From Mangrovibacter phragmitis (GTDB taxonomy: Bacteria; Pseudomonadota; Gammaproteobacteria; Enterobacterales; Enterobacteriaceae): a DNA stretch of 64,000 bases. The notes below the pieces were generated by a model, which did not search any database, was not told the DNA's origin, and worked only from the letters and a program-made list of their open reading frames with translations. Where the stretch lies: NCBI RefSeq assembly GCF_001655675.1, contig NZ_LYRP01000001.1:310001-374000 (forward strand). Reading direction: 5' to 3'. The translations under genes and the position numbers were made by a program. Shown piece by piece: positions 1 to 10,129 of the stretch (position 1 is the stretch's first letter; each line of letters begins with the position of its first letter).

Positions 1-1338
1 AATGGCTGTGCATTATTACCCTTACTGGATAAAGCGTTACCAGCGGAAGTAGAGTCGGTAGCGCACCCTGACGGGCGTGAATTGCGTTTTCCTGAAGTCA
101 CCGCTGTGATGGATGAAGATGCCCGTCTGAAAGCATTATCTGTATTTGATGCGTTGCGCCTGATGCTGACACTGGTAAGTGTCCCACAAGATGAGCGCGA
201 AGCCATGTTCTTTGGTGGTTTGTTTGCTTATGACCTGGTTGCCGGATTCGAAAATCTTCCGCATCTGCGCCAGGACCAACGCTGCCCCGACTACTGTTTT
301 TACCTGGCGGAAACACTTCTGGTTATCGATCACCAAAAGAAATCAACGCGTATTCAGGCGAGCCTGTTTACTGACTCTGCGGCTGAACACCAACGGCTCA
401 CTCAACGCATCAGCCAGTTACAAAAACAGATGCAGGAAGCGCCACCTGCCGTACCGGTACAAAAAATCGAGTCCATGGAATTGAGTTGTAACCAGAGTGA
501 CGAAGCCTATGGTGCGGTAGTGAGCCAAATGCAGCAGGCGATTCGGGCTGGGGAAATCTTCCAGGTTGTTCCCTCGCGCCGCTTCACACTGCCTTGCCCT
601 TCTTCACTGGCGGCATATCAGACACTGAAGAAAAGTAACCCCAGCCCTTATATGTTCTTTATGCAGGATGAGGATTTCACACTGTTTGGTGCCTCACCTG
701 AAAGCTCCCTCAAATACGACGCGACTGACCGTCAGATTGAAATCTACCCCATTGCTGGTACCCGCCCCAGAGGGCGCAAAGCCGATGGCTCGCTGGATAA
801 TGATCTGGACAGCCGTATTGAGCTGGAAATGCGCACTGATCATAAAGAGCTGTCCGAGCACCTGATGCTGGTTGACCTTGCCCGTAACGATCTGGCCCGG
901 ATTTGTACTCCAGGGTCTCGCTATGTGGCTGACCTGACAAAAGTTGACCGCTATTCCTTTGTTATGCATCTGGTTTCCCGAGTCGTTGGCGAGTTGCGAG
1001 AAGATTTAGATGTGCTGCATGCCTATCGCGCCTGTATGAATATGGGGACACTGAGTGGCGCCCCAAAAGTACGCGCGATGCAATTAATTGCCGATGCCGA
1101 AGGCACCCGCCGAGGCAGCTATGGTGGTGCAGTTGGGTATTTCACCGCACACGGCGATCTTGATACCTGTATTGTGATTCGTTCCGCCTGGGTCGAAGAC
1201 GGAATTGCTACCGTGCAGGCTGGTGCTGGTGTGGTGCTTGATTCCATTCCGCAATCTGAAGCCGATGAAACTCGTAATAAGGCACGCGCGGTGTTGCGCG
1301 CCATTGCTGCCGCACACCAGGCGAAGGAGATGTTCTGA
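1..1338 (+). CDS. trpE: Anthranilate synthase component I (5'-truncated by window)
   Basis: Converts chorismate plus ammonia (supplied by TrpG) to anthranilate, the first step of tryptophan synthesis in the cytoplasm. The frame is open from base 1 and matches E. coli TrpE from about residue 76, so roughly 75 N-terminal residues, including the feedback LLES region, lie outside the window. The chorismate-binding core is intact: [31 protein letters not shown] and the C-terminal [10 protein letters not shown]. The TGA stop overlaps the trpG ATG as TGATG, which implies translational coupling. An apparent TTG start at 82 is internal to the gene and should be ignored. The promoter and leader peptide attenuator are not in the window. 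Confidence 0.97.
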   Translation, partial: NGCALLPLLDKALPAEVESVAHPDGRELRFPEVTAVMDEDARLKALSVFDALRLMLTLVSVPQDEREAMFFGGLFAYDLVAGFENLPHLRQDQRCPDYCFYLAETLLVIDHQKKSTRIQASLFTDSAAEHQRLTQRISQLQKQMQEAPPAVPVQKIESMELSCNQSDEAYGAVVSQMQQAIRAGEIFQVVPSRRFTLPCPSSLAAYQTLKKSNPSPYMFFMQDEDFTLFGASPESSLKYDATDRQIEIYPIAGTRPRGRKADGSLDNDLDSRIELEMRTDHKELSEHLMLVDLARNDLARICTPGSRYVADLTKVDRYSFVMHLVSRVVGELREDLDVLHAYRACMNMGTLSGAPKVRAMQLIADAEGTRRGSYGGAVGYFTAHGDLDTCIVIRSAWVEDGIATVQAGAGVVLDSIPQSEADETRNKARAVLRAIAAAHQAKEMF

Positions 1339-1919
1339 TGGCCGATATCTTACTACTTGATAACGTTGATTCATTTACCTACAACCTGGTTGACCAGTTG
1401 CGTGCCAACGGCCATCACGTTGTGATTTACCGTAACCAGGTACCCGCTGACACGATTATCGCCCGGCTGGCTGAACTCACTAATCCGATATTAATGCTTT
1501 CACCAGGACCTGGCGCACCATCTGAAGCAGGCTGTATGCCAGAGCTGTTGCAACGGATGCGTGGTGAATTACCTATTATTGGTATCTGCCTTGGGCACCA
1601 GGCCATTGTCGAAGCTTATGGCGGCTATGTAGGCCAGGCGGGAGAAATTCTCCACGGTAAAGCCTCATCCATAGAACATGATGGTATGGCCATGTTTCAT
1701 GACCTGCCAAATCCATTGCCGGTTGCCCGTTATCACTCACTGGTCGGTAGCAAAATACCCGCTACATTGACTGTCAGCGCCAGCTATGCAGGGATGGTCA
1801 TGGCGGTGCGCCACGATACAGACCGTGTGTGCGGTTTCCAGTTTCATCCTGAATCTATTCTGACAACACAGGGCGCACGTCTGCTGGAACAGACGCTGGC
1901 CTGGGCGCTCAGCAAATAA
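1338..1919 (+). CDS. trpG: Anthranilate synthase component II, glutamine amidotransferase
   Basis: Hydrolyses glutamine and channels ammonia to TrpE. The 193 residues form a complete class I amidotransferase: oxyanion loop [11 protein letters not shown] near residue 55, nucleophile Cys84 in GICLGHQ, and His170/Glu172 in FQFHPES. The start overlaps the trpE stop (TGATG). In E. coli and Salmonella this domain is fused to TrpD. Here it ends in its own TAA, with 11 bases and a strong ribosome site before trpD, so the two are separate proteins as in Serratia. Its length also matches the Serratia-type TrpG. Confidence 0.97.
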   Translation: MADILLLDNVDSFTYNLVDQLRANGHHVVIYRNQVPADTIIARLAELTNPILMLSPGPGAPSEAGCMPELLQRMRGELPIIGICLGHQAIVEAYGGYVGQAGEILHGKASSIEHDGMAMFHDLPNPLPVARYHSLVGSKIPATLTVSASYAGMVMAVRHDTDRVCGFQFHPESILTTQGARLLEQTLAWALSK

Positions 1920-1930
1920 AGGAGCCTGAC

Positions 1931-2929
1931 ATGCAAACGATTCTTGAAAAACTTTTCCAGGCTCAGGTACTCAGCCAACAGGAAAGTCAGCAGTTATTCA
2001 GTGCGATTGTGCGCGGCGAACTGGAGCAAAGCCAACTGGCCGCCGCCCTGATAAGTATGAAAGTTCGTGGTGAGCACCCTGATGAAATCGCGGGTGCAGC
2101 CAATGCACTGCTGGATAATGCACAGCCATTTCCTCGCCCTGATTACCCCTTCGCAGATATCGTTGGGACAGGTGGTGATGGCAGTAACAGCATCAACATA
2201 TCCACGGCCAGTGCATTTGTCGCTGCAGCTTGTGGGCTGAAGGTTGCTAAACATGGCAACCGGAGCGTATCGAGCCGTTCAGGTTCTTCTGATTTGCTGG
2301 CGGCTTTTGGTATTAAACTGGACATGACGGCTGAGGCATCACGCCAGTCACTGGATGAATTGGGCGTCTGTTTCCTGTTCGCGCCGCTTTACCACACAGG
2401 ATTTCGCCATGCCATGCCAGTACGCCAGCAACTGAAAACACGCACACTGTTCAACGTGTTGGGGCCACTGATCAACCCGGCGCACCCACCACTGGCGCTG
2501 ATTGGCGTGTACAGCCCTGAACTGGTTCTGCCTATTGCGGAAACTCTCAAAGTGCTGGGTTATCAACGTGCGGCAGTGGTACACAGCGGCGGAATGGATG
2601 AAGTGTCATTACATGCCGCAGTCCAGGTGGCTGAGCTGAAAGACGGTAAAGTAAGCAGTTATACACTACAGGCAAGTGACTTTGGGTTAACCCCTTATGC
2701 CAAAGAAGAACTGTCCGGTGGCACACCAGAAGAAAACCGTGACATTCTGGCGCGTCTGTTACAAGGTAAAGGTACGGCTGCTCAAGAAGCGGCTGTTGCT
2801 GCCAATGTCGCACTTTTGATGCGGCTGTTTGGCGAAGAAGACCTCCGTGTTAACGCCAGTAAAGCACTGGCTGTATTGCGCAGTGGCGAGGCTTATCAGC
2901 GCGTTACTGCACTGGCTGCAAGAGGGTAA
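1931..2929 (+). CDS. trpD: Anthranilate phosphoribosyltransferase
   Basis: Transfers phosphoribose from PRPP to anthranilate. The 332-residue free-standing enzyme carries the PRPP-binding [14 protein letters not shown] loop near residues 79-92 and the [21 protein letters not shown] anthranilate/PRPP segment. The ATG follows a good AAAGGAG site. Three bases separate its TAA from the trpC ATG. The family usually has about 330-345 residues in unfused form, so this is complete and not a broken trpGD fusion. Confidence 0.97.
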   Translation: MQTILEKLFQAQVLSQQESQQLFSAIVRGELEQSQLAAALISMKVRGEHPDEIAGAANALLDNAQPFPRPDYPFADIVGTGGDGSNSINISTASAFVAAACGLKVAKHGNRSVSSRSGSSDLLAAFGIKLDMTAEASRQSLDELGVCFLFAPLYHTGFRHAMPVRQQLKTRTLFNVLGPLINPAHPPLALIGVYSPELVLPIAETLKVLGYQRAAVVHSGGMDEVSLHAAVQVAELKDGKVSSYTLQASDFGLTPYAKEELSGGTPEENRDILARLLQGKGTAAQEAAVAANVALLMRLFGEEDLRVNASKALAVLRSGEAYQRVTALAARG

Positions 2930-2932
2930 GAG

Positions 2933-4291
2933 ATGGAAACCGTATTAGCAAAAATCGTCGCAGATAAGGCGATTTGGGTAGAACAACGCAAACAACAACA
3001 ACCACTGACTTCATTCCAGAATGATATACAACCGAGTACGCGTGATTTTTACCATGCCCTTGCTGGCGCGAAAACTGCATTTATTCTGGAGTGTAAAAAG
3101 GCATCTCCATCAAAAGGACTGATTCGCGAAGATTTTGACCCTGTGGCTATCGCGGGCGTCTATAAGCATTATGCTTCAGCTATTTCAGTTCTGACTGATG
3201 AAAAATATTTCCAGGGTAACTTCGATTTTTTACCCCAGGTCAGCAGTGCCGTTACACAGCCAGTTCTGTGTAAAGATTTTATCATCGACCCATATCAGAT
3301 TTATCTGGCTCGTTTTTATCAGGCTGATGCCTGCCTGTTAATGCTGTCTGTCCTCAATGACGAACAGTATCGTAGCCTGGCCGCAGTCGCGCACAGCTTA
3401 AATATGGGCGTTCTGACCGAAGTGAGTAATGAAGAGGAACTGGCGCGCGCCATTCATCTTGAGGCTCGGGTGGTGGGCATTAATAATCGCGACTTGCGTG
3501 ACCTGTCCATTGACCTGAACCGTACAAGAACTCTCGCCCCACAACTGGGTAGTGGAGTGACAGTTATCAGCGAATCCGGCATTCATACCTATGCCCACAT
3601 TCGCGAACTGAGCCATTATGCCAACGGTTTCCTGATTGGCTCCGCGCTGATGGGTGAAACAGACCTGAACACTGCTGTACGCCGGGTGTTACTGGGCGAA
3701 AATAAAGTATGTGGACTGACTCGTCCAGAGGATGCATCGGCGGCATACCGCGCGGGCGCTGTCTATGGCGGGTTGATTTTTGTATCAGGTTCGCCGCGTG
3801 CTGTCACCGCTGAACAGGCACGACTTGTCATGTCTGGCGCCCCTCTACGCTATGTCGGGGTGTTTCGCGACGAACCTGTAGATAAGCTCAGTACGCTGGC
3901 TGCACAACTGAAACTTTCTGCTGTTCAGCTTCATGGTAACGAAAACCAGCAATATATTGATGCATTGCATCAGGCCTTACCTGCTGACATTGCTATCTGG
4001 AAAGCATTGAGCGTTGGTGATTCGCTCCCGAAACGCCAGTTTGACCACATCACACGCTATGTTTTCGATAATGGTCAGGGTGGAACGGGGCACTCTTTTG
4101 ACTGGTCACTGTTACAAGGCCAGGACCTGAGTAACGTGATGCTGGCCGGTGGGCTAAGTGCAGACAACTGCGTTGAAGCAGCCAAAGCAGGTTGTGTCGG
4201 TCTTGATTTTAACTCAGGGGTTGAATCTCAACCGGGCGTTAAAGATCACGAGAAGATTGCCGCTGCATTTCGCACCTTACGCGCCTACTAA
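2933..4291 (+). CDS. trpC: Bifunctional indole-3-glycerol phosphate synthase / PRA isomerase
   Basis: Carries out two consecutive steps from phosphoribosyl anthranilate to indole-3-glycerol phosphate. The 452 residues form two TIM barrels. The synthase half spans about 1-255, with FILECKKASPSKG, CKDFIIDPYQI and VISESGI. The isomerase half spans about 256-452, with KVCGLTR, QLHGNE and a C-terminal LDFNSGVE. Length equals E. coli TrpCF. It sits 3 bases after trpD. A 61-base gap holding a small ACCGGG/CCCGGT hairpin precedes trpB, as expected inside the operon. Confidence 0.97.
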   Translation: METVLAKIVADKAIWVEQRKQQQPLTSFQNDIQPSTRDFYHALAGAKTAFILECKKASPSKGLIREDFDPVAIAGVYKHYASAISVLTDEKYFQGNFDFLPQVSSAVTQPVLCKDFIIDPYQIYLARFYQADACLLMLSVLNDEQYRSLAAVAHSLNMGVLTEVSNEEELARAIHLEARVVGINNRDLRDLSIDLNRTRTLAPQLGSGVTVISESGIHTYAHIRELSHYANGFLIGSALMGETDLNTAVRRVLLGENKVCGLTRPEDASAAYRAGAVYGGLIFVSGSPRAVTAEQARLVMSGAPLRYVGVFRDEPVDKLSTLAAQLKLSAVQLHGNENQQYIDALHQALPADIAIWKALSVGDSLPKRQFDHITRYVFDNGQGGTGHSFDWSLLQGQDLSNVMLAGGLSADNCVEAAKAGCVGLDFNSGVESQPGVKDHEKIAAAFRTLRAY

Positions 4292-4352
4292 CGCCAGTGT
4301 TGCCCGAATGCATTCACCGGGAAGAGCCCGGTAGTTAAGGAATACAACAAAC

Positions 4353-5546
4353 ATGACAACTTTATTAAACCCGTATTTTGGTGAATTCGGCGGAATGTAC
4401 GTTCCGCAAATACTGATGCCAGCATTACGCCAGCTTGAAGAAGCGTTTGTCAGTGCGCAAAGTGACCCTGAGTTCCAGGCGCAGTTTACTGATTTGCTGA
4501 AAAATTATGCCGGGCGCCCCACTGCCCTTACCCGCTGTCGTAATCTGACTGCGGGAACCAAAACCACTCTGTACCTTAAACGTGAAGATTTGCTGCATGG
4601 CGGCGCACATAAAACAAACCAGGTTCTGGGCCAGGCTCTGCTCGCCAAACGCATGGGCAAAACCGAAATCATTGCTGAGACAGGTGCCGGGCAACACGGT
4701 GTGGCATCCGCGCTCGCCAGTGCACTGCTTGGTCTGAAATGCCGAATCTATATGGGTGCAAAGGACGTTGAGCGCCAGGCTCCGAATGTTTTTCGTATGC
4801 GTTTAATGGGTGCTGAAGTTATCCCTGTCCATTCCGGGTCATCAACCCTCAAAGATGCCTGTAACGAAGCACTGCGTGACTGGTCTGGTAGTTATGAAAC
4901 CGCGCACTATATGCTGGGTACTGCCGCGGGCCCTCATCCTTATCCAACTATTGTCCGCGAATACCAGCGCATGATTGGCGAAGAAACCCGGGCGCAAATT
5001 CTTGAAAAAGAAGGTCGCCTGCCAGATGCCGTTATCGCCTGTGTAGGTGGTGGTTCCAACGCCATTGGTATGTTTGCAGATTTTATTGACGAAACCAGTG
5101 TCAGCCTGATTGGTGTTGAGCCTGCCGGCCATGGTATCGAAACAGGTGAACATGGTGCGCCACTCAAACACGGGCGAGTGGGCATCTATTTCGGTATGAA
5201 ATCACCGATGATGCAAACGGATGAAGGGCAAATTGAAGAGTCATACTCTATTTCTGCCGGGCTGGACTTCCCGTCAGTTGGGCCGCAGCATGCATTTCTT
5301 AACAGCACTGGCCGCGCAGATTATGTCTCTATTACTGACGATGAAGCGCTGGACGCGTTTAAAGAGCTGAGCCGTCATGAAGGCATTATCCCGGCACTGG
5401 AATCGTCACATGCACTGGCATGGGCGCTCAAAATGGTCAAGCAAAACCCGGATAAAGAACAATTACTGGTTGTTAACTTGTCAGGCCGCGGGGATAAAGA
5501 CATTTTCACGGTTCACGATATTCTGAAATCCCGGGGGGAAATTTGA
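4353..5546 (+). CDS. trpB: Tryptophan synthase beta chain
   Basis: PLP enzyme that condenses indole with serine in the alpha2-beta2 complex. The 397-residue protein has the PLP lysine Lys87 in GGAHKTNQ, the ETGAGQHG carboxylate loop and the phosphate-binding [10 protein letters not shown]. The start follows an AAGGA site at 4339-4343. Its TGA (5544-5546) overlaps the trpA ATG by one base. Confidence 0.98.
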   Translation: MTTLLNPYFGEFGGMYVPQILMPALRQLEEAFVSAQSDPEFQAQFTDLLKNYAGRPTALTRCRNLTAGTKTTLYLKREDLLHGGAHKTNQVLGQALLAKRMGKTEIIAETGAGQHGVASALASALLGLKCRIYMGAKDVERQAPNVFRMRLMGAEVIPVHSGSSTLKDACNEALRDWSGSYETAHYMLGTAAGPHPYPTIVREYQRMIGEETRAQILEKEGRLPDAVIACVGGGSNAIGMFADFIDETSVSLIGVEPAGHGIETGEHGAPLKHGRVGIYFGMKSPMMQTDEGQIEESYSISAGLDFPSVGPQHAFLNSTGRADYVSITDDEALDAFKELSRHEGIIPALESSHALAWALKMVKQNPDKEQLLVVNLSGRGDKDIFTVHDILKSRGEI

Positions 5547-6352
5547 TGGAACGCTATGATACGCTTTTTTCAACATTGAAATCCCGCAACGAAGGCGCAT
5601 TTGTTCCCTTTGTTACCCTGGGAGACCCGGGTGTTGAGCAGTCACTCAAGATTATCGACACACTGGTTGAAGCGGGTGCTGATGCACTTGAGTTAGGTAT
5701 TCCTTTTTCTGATCCTCTGGCCGATGGCCCCACGATTCAGGGTGCGGCTTTGCGCGCATTTGCGGCCAACGTCACCCCTGCGCAGTGTTTTGAAATGCTG
5801 GCAATGATTCGCCAGAAGCACCCGGATATTCCAATTGGGCTACTGATGTATGCTAACCTGATCTACAGCCCTGGTATTGATAATTTCTACGCTCGATGCA
5901 AAGAAGTGGGAGTTGATTCGGTTCTGGTTGCTGATGTTCCTGTTGAAGAGTCCGCGCCATTTCGTCAGGCGGCATTGCGCCACAATATCGCGCCTATTTT
6001 TATCTGTCCCCCCAATGCTGATGATGACCTGCTACGCCAGATAGCCTCCTACGGGCGTGGTTATACCTATCTTTTGTCCCGCGCAGGTGTTACAGGAGCG
6101 GAACAACGTGCCAGCCTGCCTGTACATCATTTGGTGGAAAAACTGGCTGAATACCATGCCGTACCACCTCTGCAAGGCTTTGGTATTTCCGAACCGTCTC
6201 AGGTGACAGATGCCATCAAGGCAGGTGCTGCTGGCGCTATTTCCGGGTCTGCTGTGGTGAAGATAATTGAAAAACACCTGGATAAACCTGTGGAAATGCT
6301 CAAGGCGCTGAGTGAGTTTGTTACAGTGATGAAAGCCGCAACGCGCAGTTAA
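5546..6352 (+). CDS. trpA: Tryptophan synthase alpha chain
   Basis: Cleaves indole-3-glycerol phosphate to indole, which tunnels to TrpB. The 268 residues include catalytic Glu49 ([11 protein letters not shown]) and Asp60 (PLADGP), plus the GFGIS and GAISGSA phosphate-binding loops. I start at the ATG at 5546, which overlaps the trpB stop as TGATG and gives the E. coli length. A longer reading from TTG at 5543 adds one residue and is unlikely. It is the last gene of the operon and is followed by a strong hairpin terminator. Confidence 0.97.
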   Translation: MERYDTLFSTLKSRNEGAFVPFVTLGDPGVEQSLKIIDTLVEAGADALELGIPFSDPLADGPTIQGAALRAFAANVTPAQCFEMLAMIRQKHPDIPIGLLMYANLIYSPGIDNFYARCKEVGVDSVLVADVPVEESAPFRQAALRHNIAPIFICPPNADDDLLRQIASYGRGYTYLLSRAGVTGAEQRASLPVHHLVEKLAEYHAVPPLQGFGISEPSQVTDAIKAGAAGAISGSAVVKIIEKHLDKPVEMLKALSEFVTVMKAATRS

Positions 6353-6410
6353 TCCATTCACTACGCCCATTCGAGTGCGTTCAGCATGATGTAAAAAGGT
6401 TCAAGAGAAT

Positions 6411-6449
6411 AAAACACCAGCCTGGAAGGTATCAGGCTGGTGTTTTTGT
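6411..6449 (+). terminator. trp operon Rho-independent terminator
   Basis: A 13-bp stem AAACACCAGCCTG / CAGGCTGGTGTTT with an 8-base loop is followed by a T-rich tract, 60 bases after trpA. The stem begins with an A-run, so it may also stop ompW transcripts from the other strand. Confidence 0.9.
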
Positions 6450-6550
6450 TTGGTACCTTGATAAAAACAGCATGCCGTGAACACTTGCTGCATACTATTT
6501 TTGTAATGTGGAGGGAACGCCCTTCCACAAAGTCAGCCAGCGGTGTGCTG

Positions 6551-7183
6551 TCAGAAACGGTAGCCCGCAGAGAACATAAATACCCACGGGTCAATACGTG
6601 TTTTAATGCTTTCTTGCTGGTCACCTGCTTTAAATTTCACAGTGGTGTCAATATCCATATACCAAACAGACATATTCACCAACCAGTTTTTGTTAATCAG
6701 GTAATCCACCCCTGCCTGCCCTGCAAGGCCCCAGGAATCTTTCAGGCTCAGGTCAGATAACCCGTCATCCTTACCTGTTTGGTTAAATTTATTATTGAAG
6801 AACGTGGTGTAGTTCACCCCGGCACCAAGATAAGGGCGCAGCTTGCTTTGCCTGTCACCGAAGTACCATTGAGCCATCAATGTAGGTGGCAGTTGGTGTA
6901 CGGTTGCTATAGTGCCTGTCGGCGCAAGACCAACTTTGTGGCGAAAAGGCGTCGCGGCAAGCAATTCAATCCCCACGTTGTCAGTCGCCATATAGGTAAA
7001 TGTCATACCCAGTTGCGTGTTGTTACTGACATTAAAGCCACCCAACCCGAGTACGTTATCTGACCCTGAGGTTGGACGAACAGTGGCGCTACCAGCTCGG
7101 ACGAAGAATTCGCCCGCTTCATGTGCGCTCACCATTCCGGAAAAACAACTCAATGCCAGTAGTGCCACTGTTAACTTTTTCAT
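6551..7183 (-). CDS. ompW: Outer membrane protein OmpW
   Basis: Eight-stranded outer-membrane barrel for small hydrophobic molecules. In E. coli it serves as the colicin S4 receptor and responds to oxygen, iron and stress. The signal peptide (about 20 residues) ends before HEAGEFFVRAGSATVRP. The family motif QLPPTLMAQWYFGD and the terminal aromatic AGYRF are present. I choose the ATG at 7183, giving 210 residues: an AAGGA lies 7-8 bases upstream of it, while the in-frame ATG at 7189 has only 2 bases between the site and the codon. It is convergent with trpA. Confidence 0.95.
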   Translation of the reverse strand: MKKLTVALLALSCFSGMVSAHEAGEFFVRAGSATVRPTSGSDNVLGLGGFNVSNNTQLGMTFTYMATDNVGIELLAATPFRHKVGLAPTGTIATVHQLPPTLMAQWYFGDRQSKLRPYLGAGVNYTTFFNNKFNQTGKDDGLSDLSLKDSWGLAGQAGVDYLINKNWLVNMSVWYMDIDTTVKFKAGDQQESIKTRIDPWVFMFSAGYRF

Positions 7184-7555
7184 ACCCATATCCTTTGTAA
7201 GTTTTTATCAGCGGCCTGACTATACCTTCACATTTTCCTTTTTTGATCCAACATTGGTCACACTTTGTCAGATATTTCGACATTCATTGATCCATGTTAA
7301 TTTGCATCTATTTCGTTAAAAACAATGAATTTGTTTTGGATCAATTTTCATATGATTCAGGCAAACTACTGTGTAACCCGCTTGTTACCAGCGGGTTTAT
7401 ACAGTAATTATGAAGTCAGGACAGGATAAACAGACGCCAACTTACCCACAAAATGTTCCGACAACATTCCTTTACAGGGGATGTGACTGACATCCCACCT
7501 TGAGCGGTGTACAATCGCCAGCATTTTCATCCTGACACCAACTCAAGGAGAGTGC
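7184..7555. other. ompW-yciC divergent intergenic region
   Basis: 372 bases separate the divergent ompW and yciC starts. The stretch is AT-rich and contains TTGATCC and GGATCAA half-sites around 7240-7340 that resemble halves of the FNR consensus TTGATNNNNATCAA. No full match is visible, although ompW is FNR-controlled in E. coli. No open frame here looks like a gene. Confidence 0.4.
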
Positions 7556-8299
7556 ATGACAATCACGGCAGGTTCTGTTTACCGTGACACAGGTAATTTT
7601 TTCCGTAATCAGTTTGTCTCCATCCTTCTGATTGCCCTGCTTTGCGCATTTGTTGCTGTAGCATTAGGGCATGCGTTTTACCCTAATGAAGACCAGATGG
7701 CGGCAATGTTACAGGGTGATAATCTTAAGGGTAGCCAGGGGTTTTTCGAGCTGATTCAGAATATGACACCTGAGCAGCAACAAACGCTGTTAAAAGCATC
7801 TGCAGCAACGACGTTTTCAGGTCTGATTGCTAATGCCATTCTTGCCGCCAGTTTGCTGACTCTGGTGAAACTGGTTTCAGCCGGGCAGCGCGTCAGTGCC
7901 TTGCATGCAATTGGCCTTTCTGCTCCTTTAATGCCACGGATGCTCGTGTTGATTTTTATCACCACATTCGCTGTGCAGATTGGGATTATGGCGATTATTG
8001 TTCCGGGTGTTATTCTCGCGATTGTTCTGTCTATGGCTCCGGTACACCTGGTTGAGGATAAAACAGGTATCTTTGCGGCATTACGTTCCAGTAGCCGTCT
8101 GTGCTGGGCAAATATGCGCCTGGTTGCCCCCGCGATTATTGGCTGGCTGGTTGCCAAAACAGCACTGTTGCTGTTTTCCAGCACGTTTGCAGCCTTGACG
8201 CCAACCGGTGGTGCTATTACCGTCAATACTATCAGTAATCTGCTGTCGGCATTGTTGCTTATTTACCTGTACCGCCTGTACATGCTGATCCGTCAGTAA
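7556..8299 (+). CDS. yciC: Inner-membrane protein YciC (UPF0259)
   Basis: 247-residue integral membrane protein of unknown function, the same length as E. coli YciC. Hydrophobic segments lie near residues 20-40, 82-105, 118-160, 188-210 and 220-240. An AAGGAG ribosome site at 7545-7550 sets the start. It precedes yciB by 52 bases in the same direction, as in E. coli, so the two may be co-transcribed. Confidence 0.93.
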   Translation: MTITAGSVYRDTGNFFRNQFVSILLIALLCAFVAVALGHAFYPNEDQMAAMLQGDNLKGSQGFFELIQNMTPEQQQTLLKASAATTFSGLIANAILAASLLTLVKLVSAGQRVSALHAIGLSAPLMPRMLVLIFITTFAVQIGIMAIIVPGVILAIVLSMAPVHLVEDKTGIFAALRSSSRLCWANMRLVAPAIIGWLVAKTALLLFSSTFAALTPTGGAITVNTISNLLSALLLIYLYRLYMLIRQ

Positions 8300-8351
8300 G
8301 TCTTCAACCGGCCTGCCATGTGGCAGGTCATTTTCGATTACGGAAGCCTTT

Positions 8352-8888
8352 ATGAAGCAGTTCCTTGATTTTCTTCCCCTGATTGTCTTTTTTGCTTTTT
8401 ATAAGCTGTATGACATTTATGTCGCATCAGGTGCATTGATTGCCGCAACAGCACTCGCTCTGGTTTACAGTTGGTATAAGTTTCGCAAGCTTGAGAAAAT
8501 GACACTGGTCACCTTCATCCTGGTTGCCGTGTTTGGTGGGTTAACTATCGCTTTTCACAACGTTGAGTTTATCAAGTGGAAAGTAACCGTTATTTATGTA
8601 CTGTTTGCCGGGGCGCTTCTGGTCAGCCAGTGGGTAATGAACAGACCACTGATCCAGAGCATGTTAGGTAAAGAGCTGACGTTGCCTCAGGTGGTTTGGA
8701 AACGGCTTAATTATGCCTGGGCGTTGTTTTTCATCCTGTGCGGGTTGGCGAATATTTATATCGCCTTTTGGTTACCTGAAAATGTCTGGGTTAACTTTAA
8801 AGTATTTGGTCTGACCGCACTGACTCTGGTATTCACATTATTAAGTGGCCTGTATATTTACCGCCATATGCCACACGAAGAGAATTAG
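8352..8888 (+). CDS. yciB: Septation/envelope protein YciB (IspZ family)
   Basis: 178-residue inner-membrane protein (E. coli 179). The N-terminus [23 protein letters not shown] is typical of the intracellular septation protein A family. Five hydrophobic stretches and a C-terminal YRHMPHEEN tail are visible. E. coli YciB interacts with cell elongation and division proteins and affects envelope integrity. The ATG follows an ACGGAAG site. Confidence 0.95.
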   Translation: MKQFLDFLPLIVFFAFYKLYDIYVASGALIAATALALVYSWYKFRKLEKMTLVTFILVAVFGGLTIAFHNVEFIKWKVTVIYVLFAGALLVSQWVMNRPLIQSMLGKELTLPQVVWKRLNYAWALFFILCGLANIYIAFWLPENVWVNFKVFGLTALTLVFTLLSGLYIYRHMPHEEN

Positions 8889-8912
8889 TACCGCTGGCGC
8901 CAGCATGGCGCC

Positions 8913-8944
8913 ATCAACAAATCAACAAATCAACAAATCAACTA
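8913..8944. repeat. 8-bp tandem repeat (ATCAACAA)
   Basis: Three perfect ATCAACAA units and a fourth with one mismatch lie 24 bases after yciB. Just upstream at 8895-8913 two copies of the self-complementary TGGCGCCA, 3 bases apart, can form a hairpin. This is a simple-sequence tract in noncoding DNA, potentially variable in length. Confidence 0.85.
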
Positions 8945-8993
8945 CAAGGCCAGGCCCCGCTGCGCTTTTGCTGGATGTAAAGACTTCAAATAC

Positions 8994-9020
8994 AAAAAAC
9001 CACCGCATTGCAGTGGTTTC
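8994..9020 (-). terminator. Terminator for the minus-strand small gene
   Basis: Read on the minus strand, AAACCAC and GTGGTTT arms (8997-9003 and 9013-9019) close a 9-base loop, followed by a run of T. It lies downstream of the 62-codon gene at 9155-9343 and points the right way for it. Confidence 0.6.
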
Positions 9021-9154
9021 AGTAGCAGGCAACATGGATGAATCACTAAACAGTGCGTTGTCTGTAGCAACTCTTCCCCCTTTGCCTTGTGTGATAAGCC
9101 CTTCTCGCTTAACTACAGCATGTATAACACTACAGCAAAGCGCGAACTGGAAAA

Positions 9155-9343
9155 TTAGTGAATACCCAACCGGTGAGCAAATACAATTTCTTCCTGCAAT
9201 TCGATGTAAGAAAGCTCCATCAGGTCAGCAAACTCAAGTTGCAGTTGTTTAAAACGTTTAAGAAATTGTGCAGGAGTTAAATTTTCTTTTTCCCGACGAA
9301 GATATTCAAAAGCCAGAACGGTGGGGCTTAGCTCGTTTTCCAT
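9155..9343 (-). CDS. Unrecognised 62-residue protein
   Basis: I do not recognise this gene. It encodes 62 residues, strongly charged and predicted mostly helical (MENELSPTVLAFEYLRREKE at the N-terminus), with no membrane segment, signal or cysteine. Support for its being real: a TGAGG ribosome site 6 bases before the ATG, a minus-strand hairpin terminator downstream, and protein-like composition. It lies in the yciB-yciA interval, opposite to both. A small DNA/RNA-binding or adaptor role is possible, but nothing seen proves it. Confidence 0.6.
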   Translation of the reverse strand: MENELSPTVLAFEYLRREKENLTPAQFLKRFKQLQLEFADLMELSYIELQEEIVFAHRLGIH

Positions 9344-9605
9344 ATAAACCTCAGTAAATGTGACAACCGGTAAATAATATCACAAAGAGCACAAAAAACA
9401 ACCAATCAGAATGGTGGAATATTCTGGATAACCGAGTCAAAAAAATGATAACAGCATGATTATTATATTATTTTAATAACATTAGCCAGACTACATTGTC
9501 AATTAACAGGTACACAGCTCACACAAATACATTTTGTTCCCACCAGCAGCTTATGGTTTTCTCCCCTGCGCCGATAATTATCCTGATAACCCAGGAAACA
9601 TAACT

Positions 9606-9986
9606 ATGAATGCGGATATTTTCAAAGACCAGTTACCCAATTCAGACAGAGCTGAGCAATATCAGTGGGTTGACGGCAACAAAGAAACTAATGCTCTGAT
9701 TGCTATCGCCGCAGAATTTATCGCTGAAGAACTCACAGTAGCATGGTTTCGCATCCGTCTGGTATGCCATCGGGAGTGTGACAATGAAGGTAAAAACATG
9801 TTCTCTGCATCATTGACTTACATGGCCACAGAACAGGACGATTATCATACATGGTGCGGTCTCGATTGCCTTAATGCAATGCGTTGCATTACTGAAGTTC
9901 TGAAAGGGAAAAACTGGAATGAGGCAGTGTTGTTTATTACCCAGCATAAAGGTATCTCATTTTACTGGCGAAGCCCGGTAGCATAA
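9606..9986 (+). CDS. Unrecognised 126-residue protein upstream of yciA
   Basis: Function unknown. The frame is open from about 9534, but I start at the ATG at 9606 because AGGAAA lies about 9 bases upstream. The product is soluble and acidic at the N-terminus, with a hydrophobic helix near ALIAIAAEFIAEEL and a cluster HTWCGLDCLNAMRC near residues 87-100 that could hold a metal or a disulfide. An imperfect hairpin follows at 9994-10018. It is not part of the E. coli yciB-yciA interval as I know it. Confidence 0.6.
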   Translation: MNADIFKDQLPNSDRAEQYQWVDGNKETNALIAIAAEFIAEELTVAWFRIRLVCHRECDNEGKNMFSASLTYMATEQDDYHTWCGLDCLNAMRCITEVLKGKNWNEAVLFITQHKGISFYWRSPVA

Positions 9987-10129
9987 GGTGACAAATCCAG
10001 AAGCAATCCTTCTGGGTTGTTTCCCGGTTTTCACGCTACAATGTCCTGCACACCCTGAACTGCCTCAGGGACATGTTTTTGGTGTTGCATCACAGATAAC
10101 AATGAAAATGCGTGATCAAGGAATAACAA

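Noticed and set aside
82-1338. trpE starting at TTG 82
   Set aside because: The frame is open from base 1 and homologous upstream of 82; this is an internal codon of a truncated gene.
7240-7340. FNR box upstream of ompW
   Set aside because: Only half-sites resembling TTGAT/ATCAA are visible; no full palindrome with the right spacing was found by eye.
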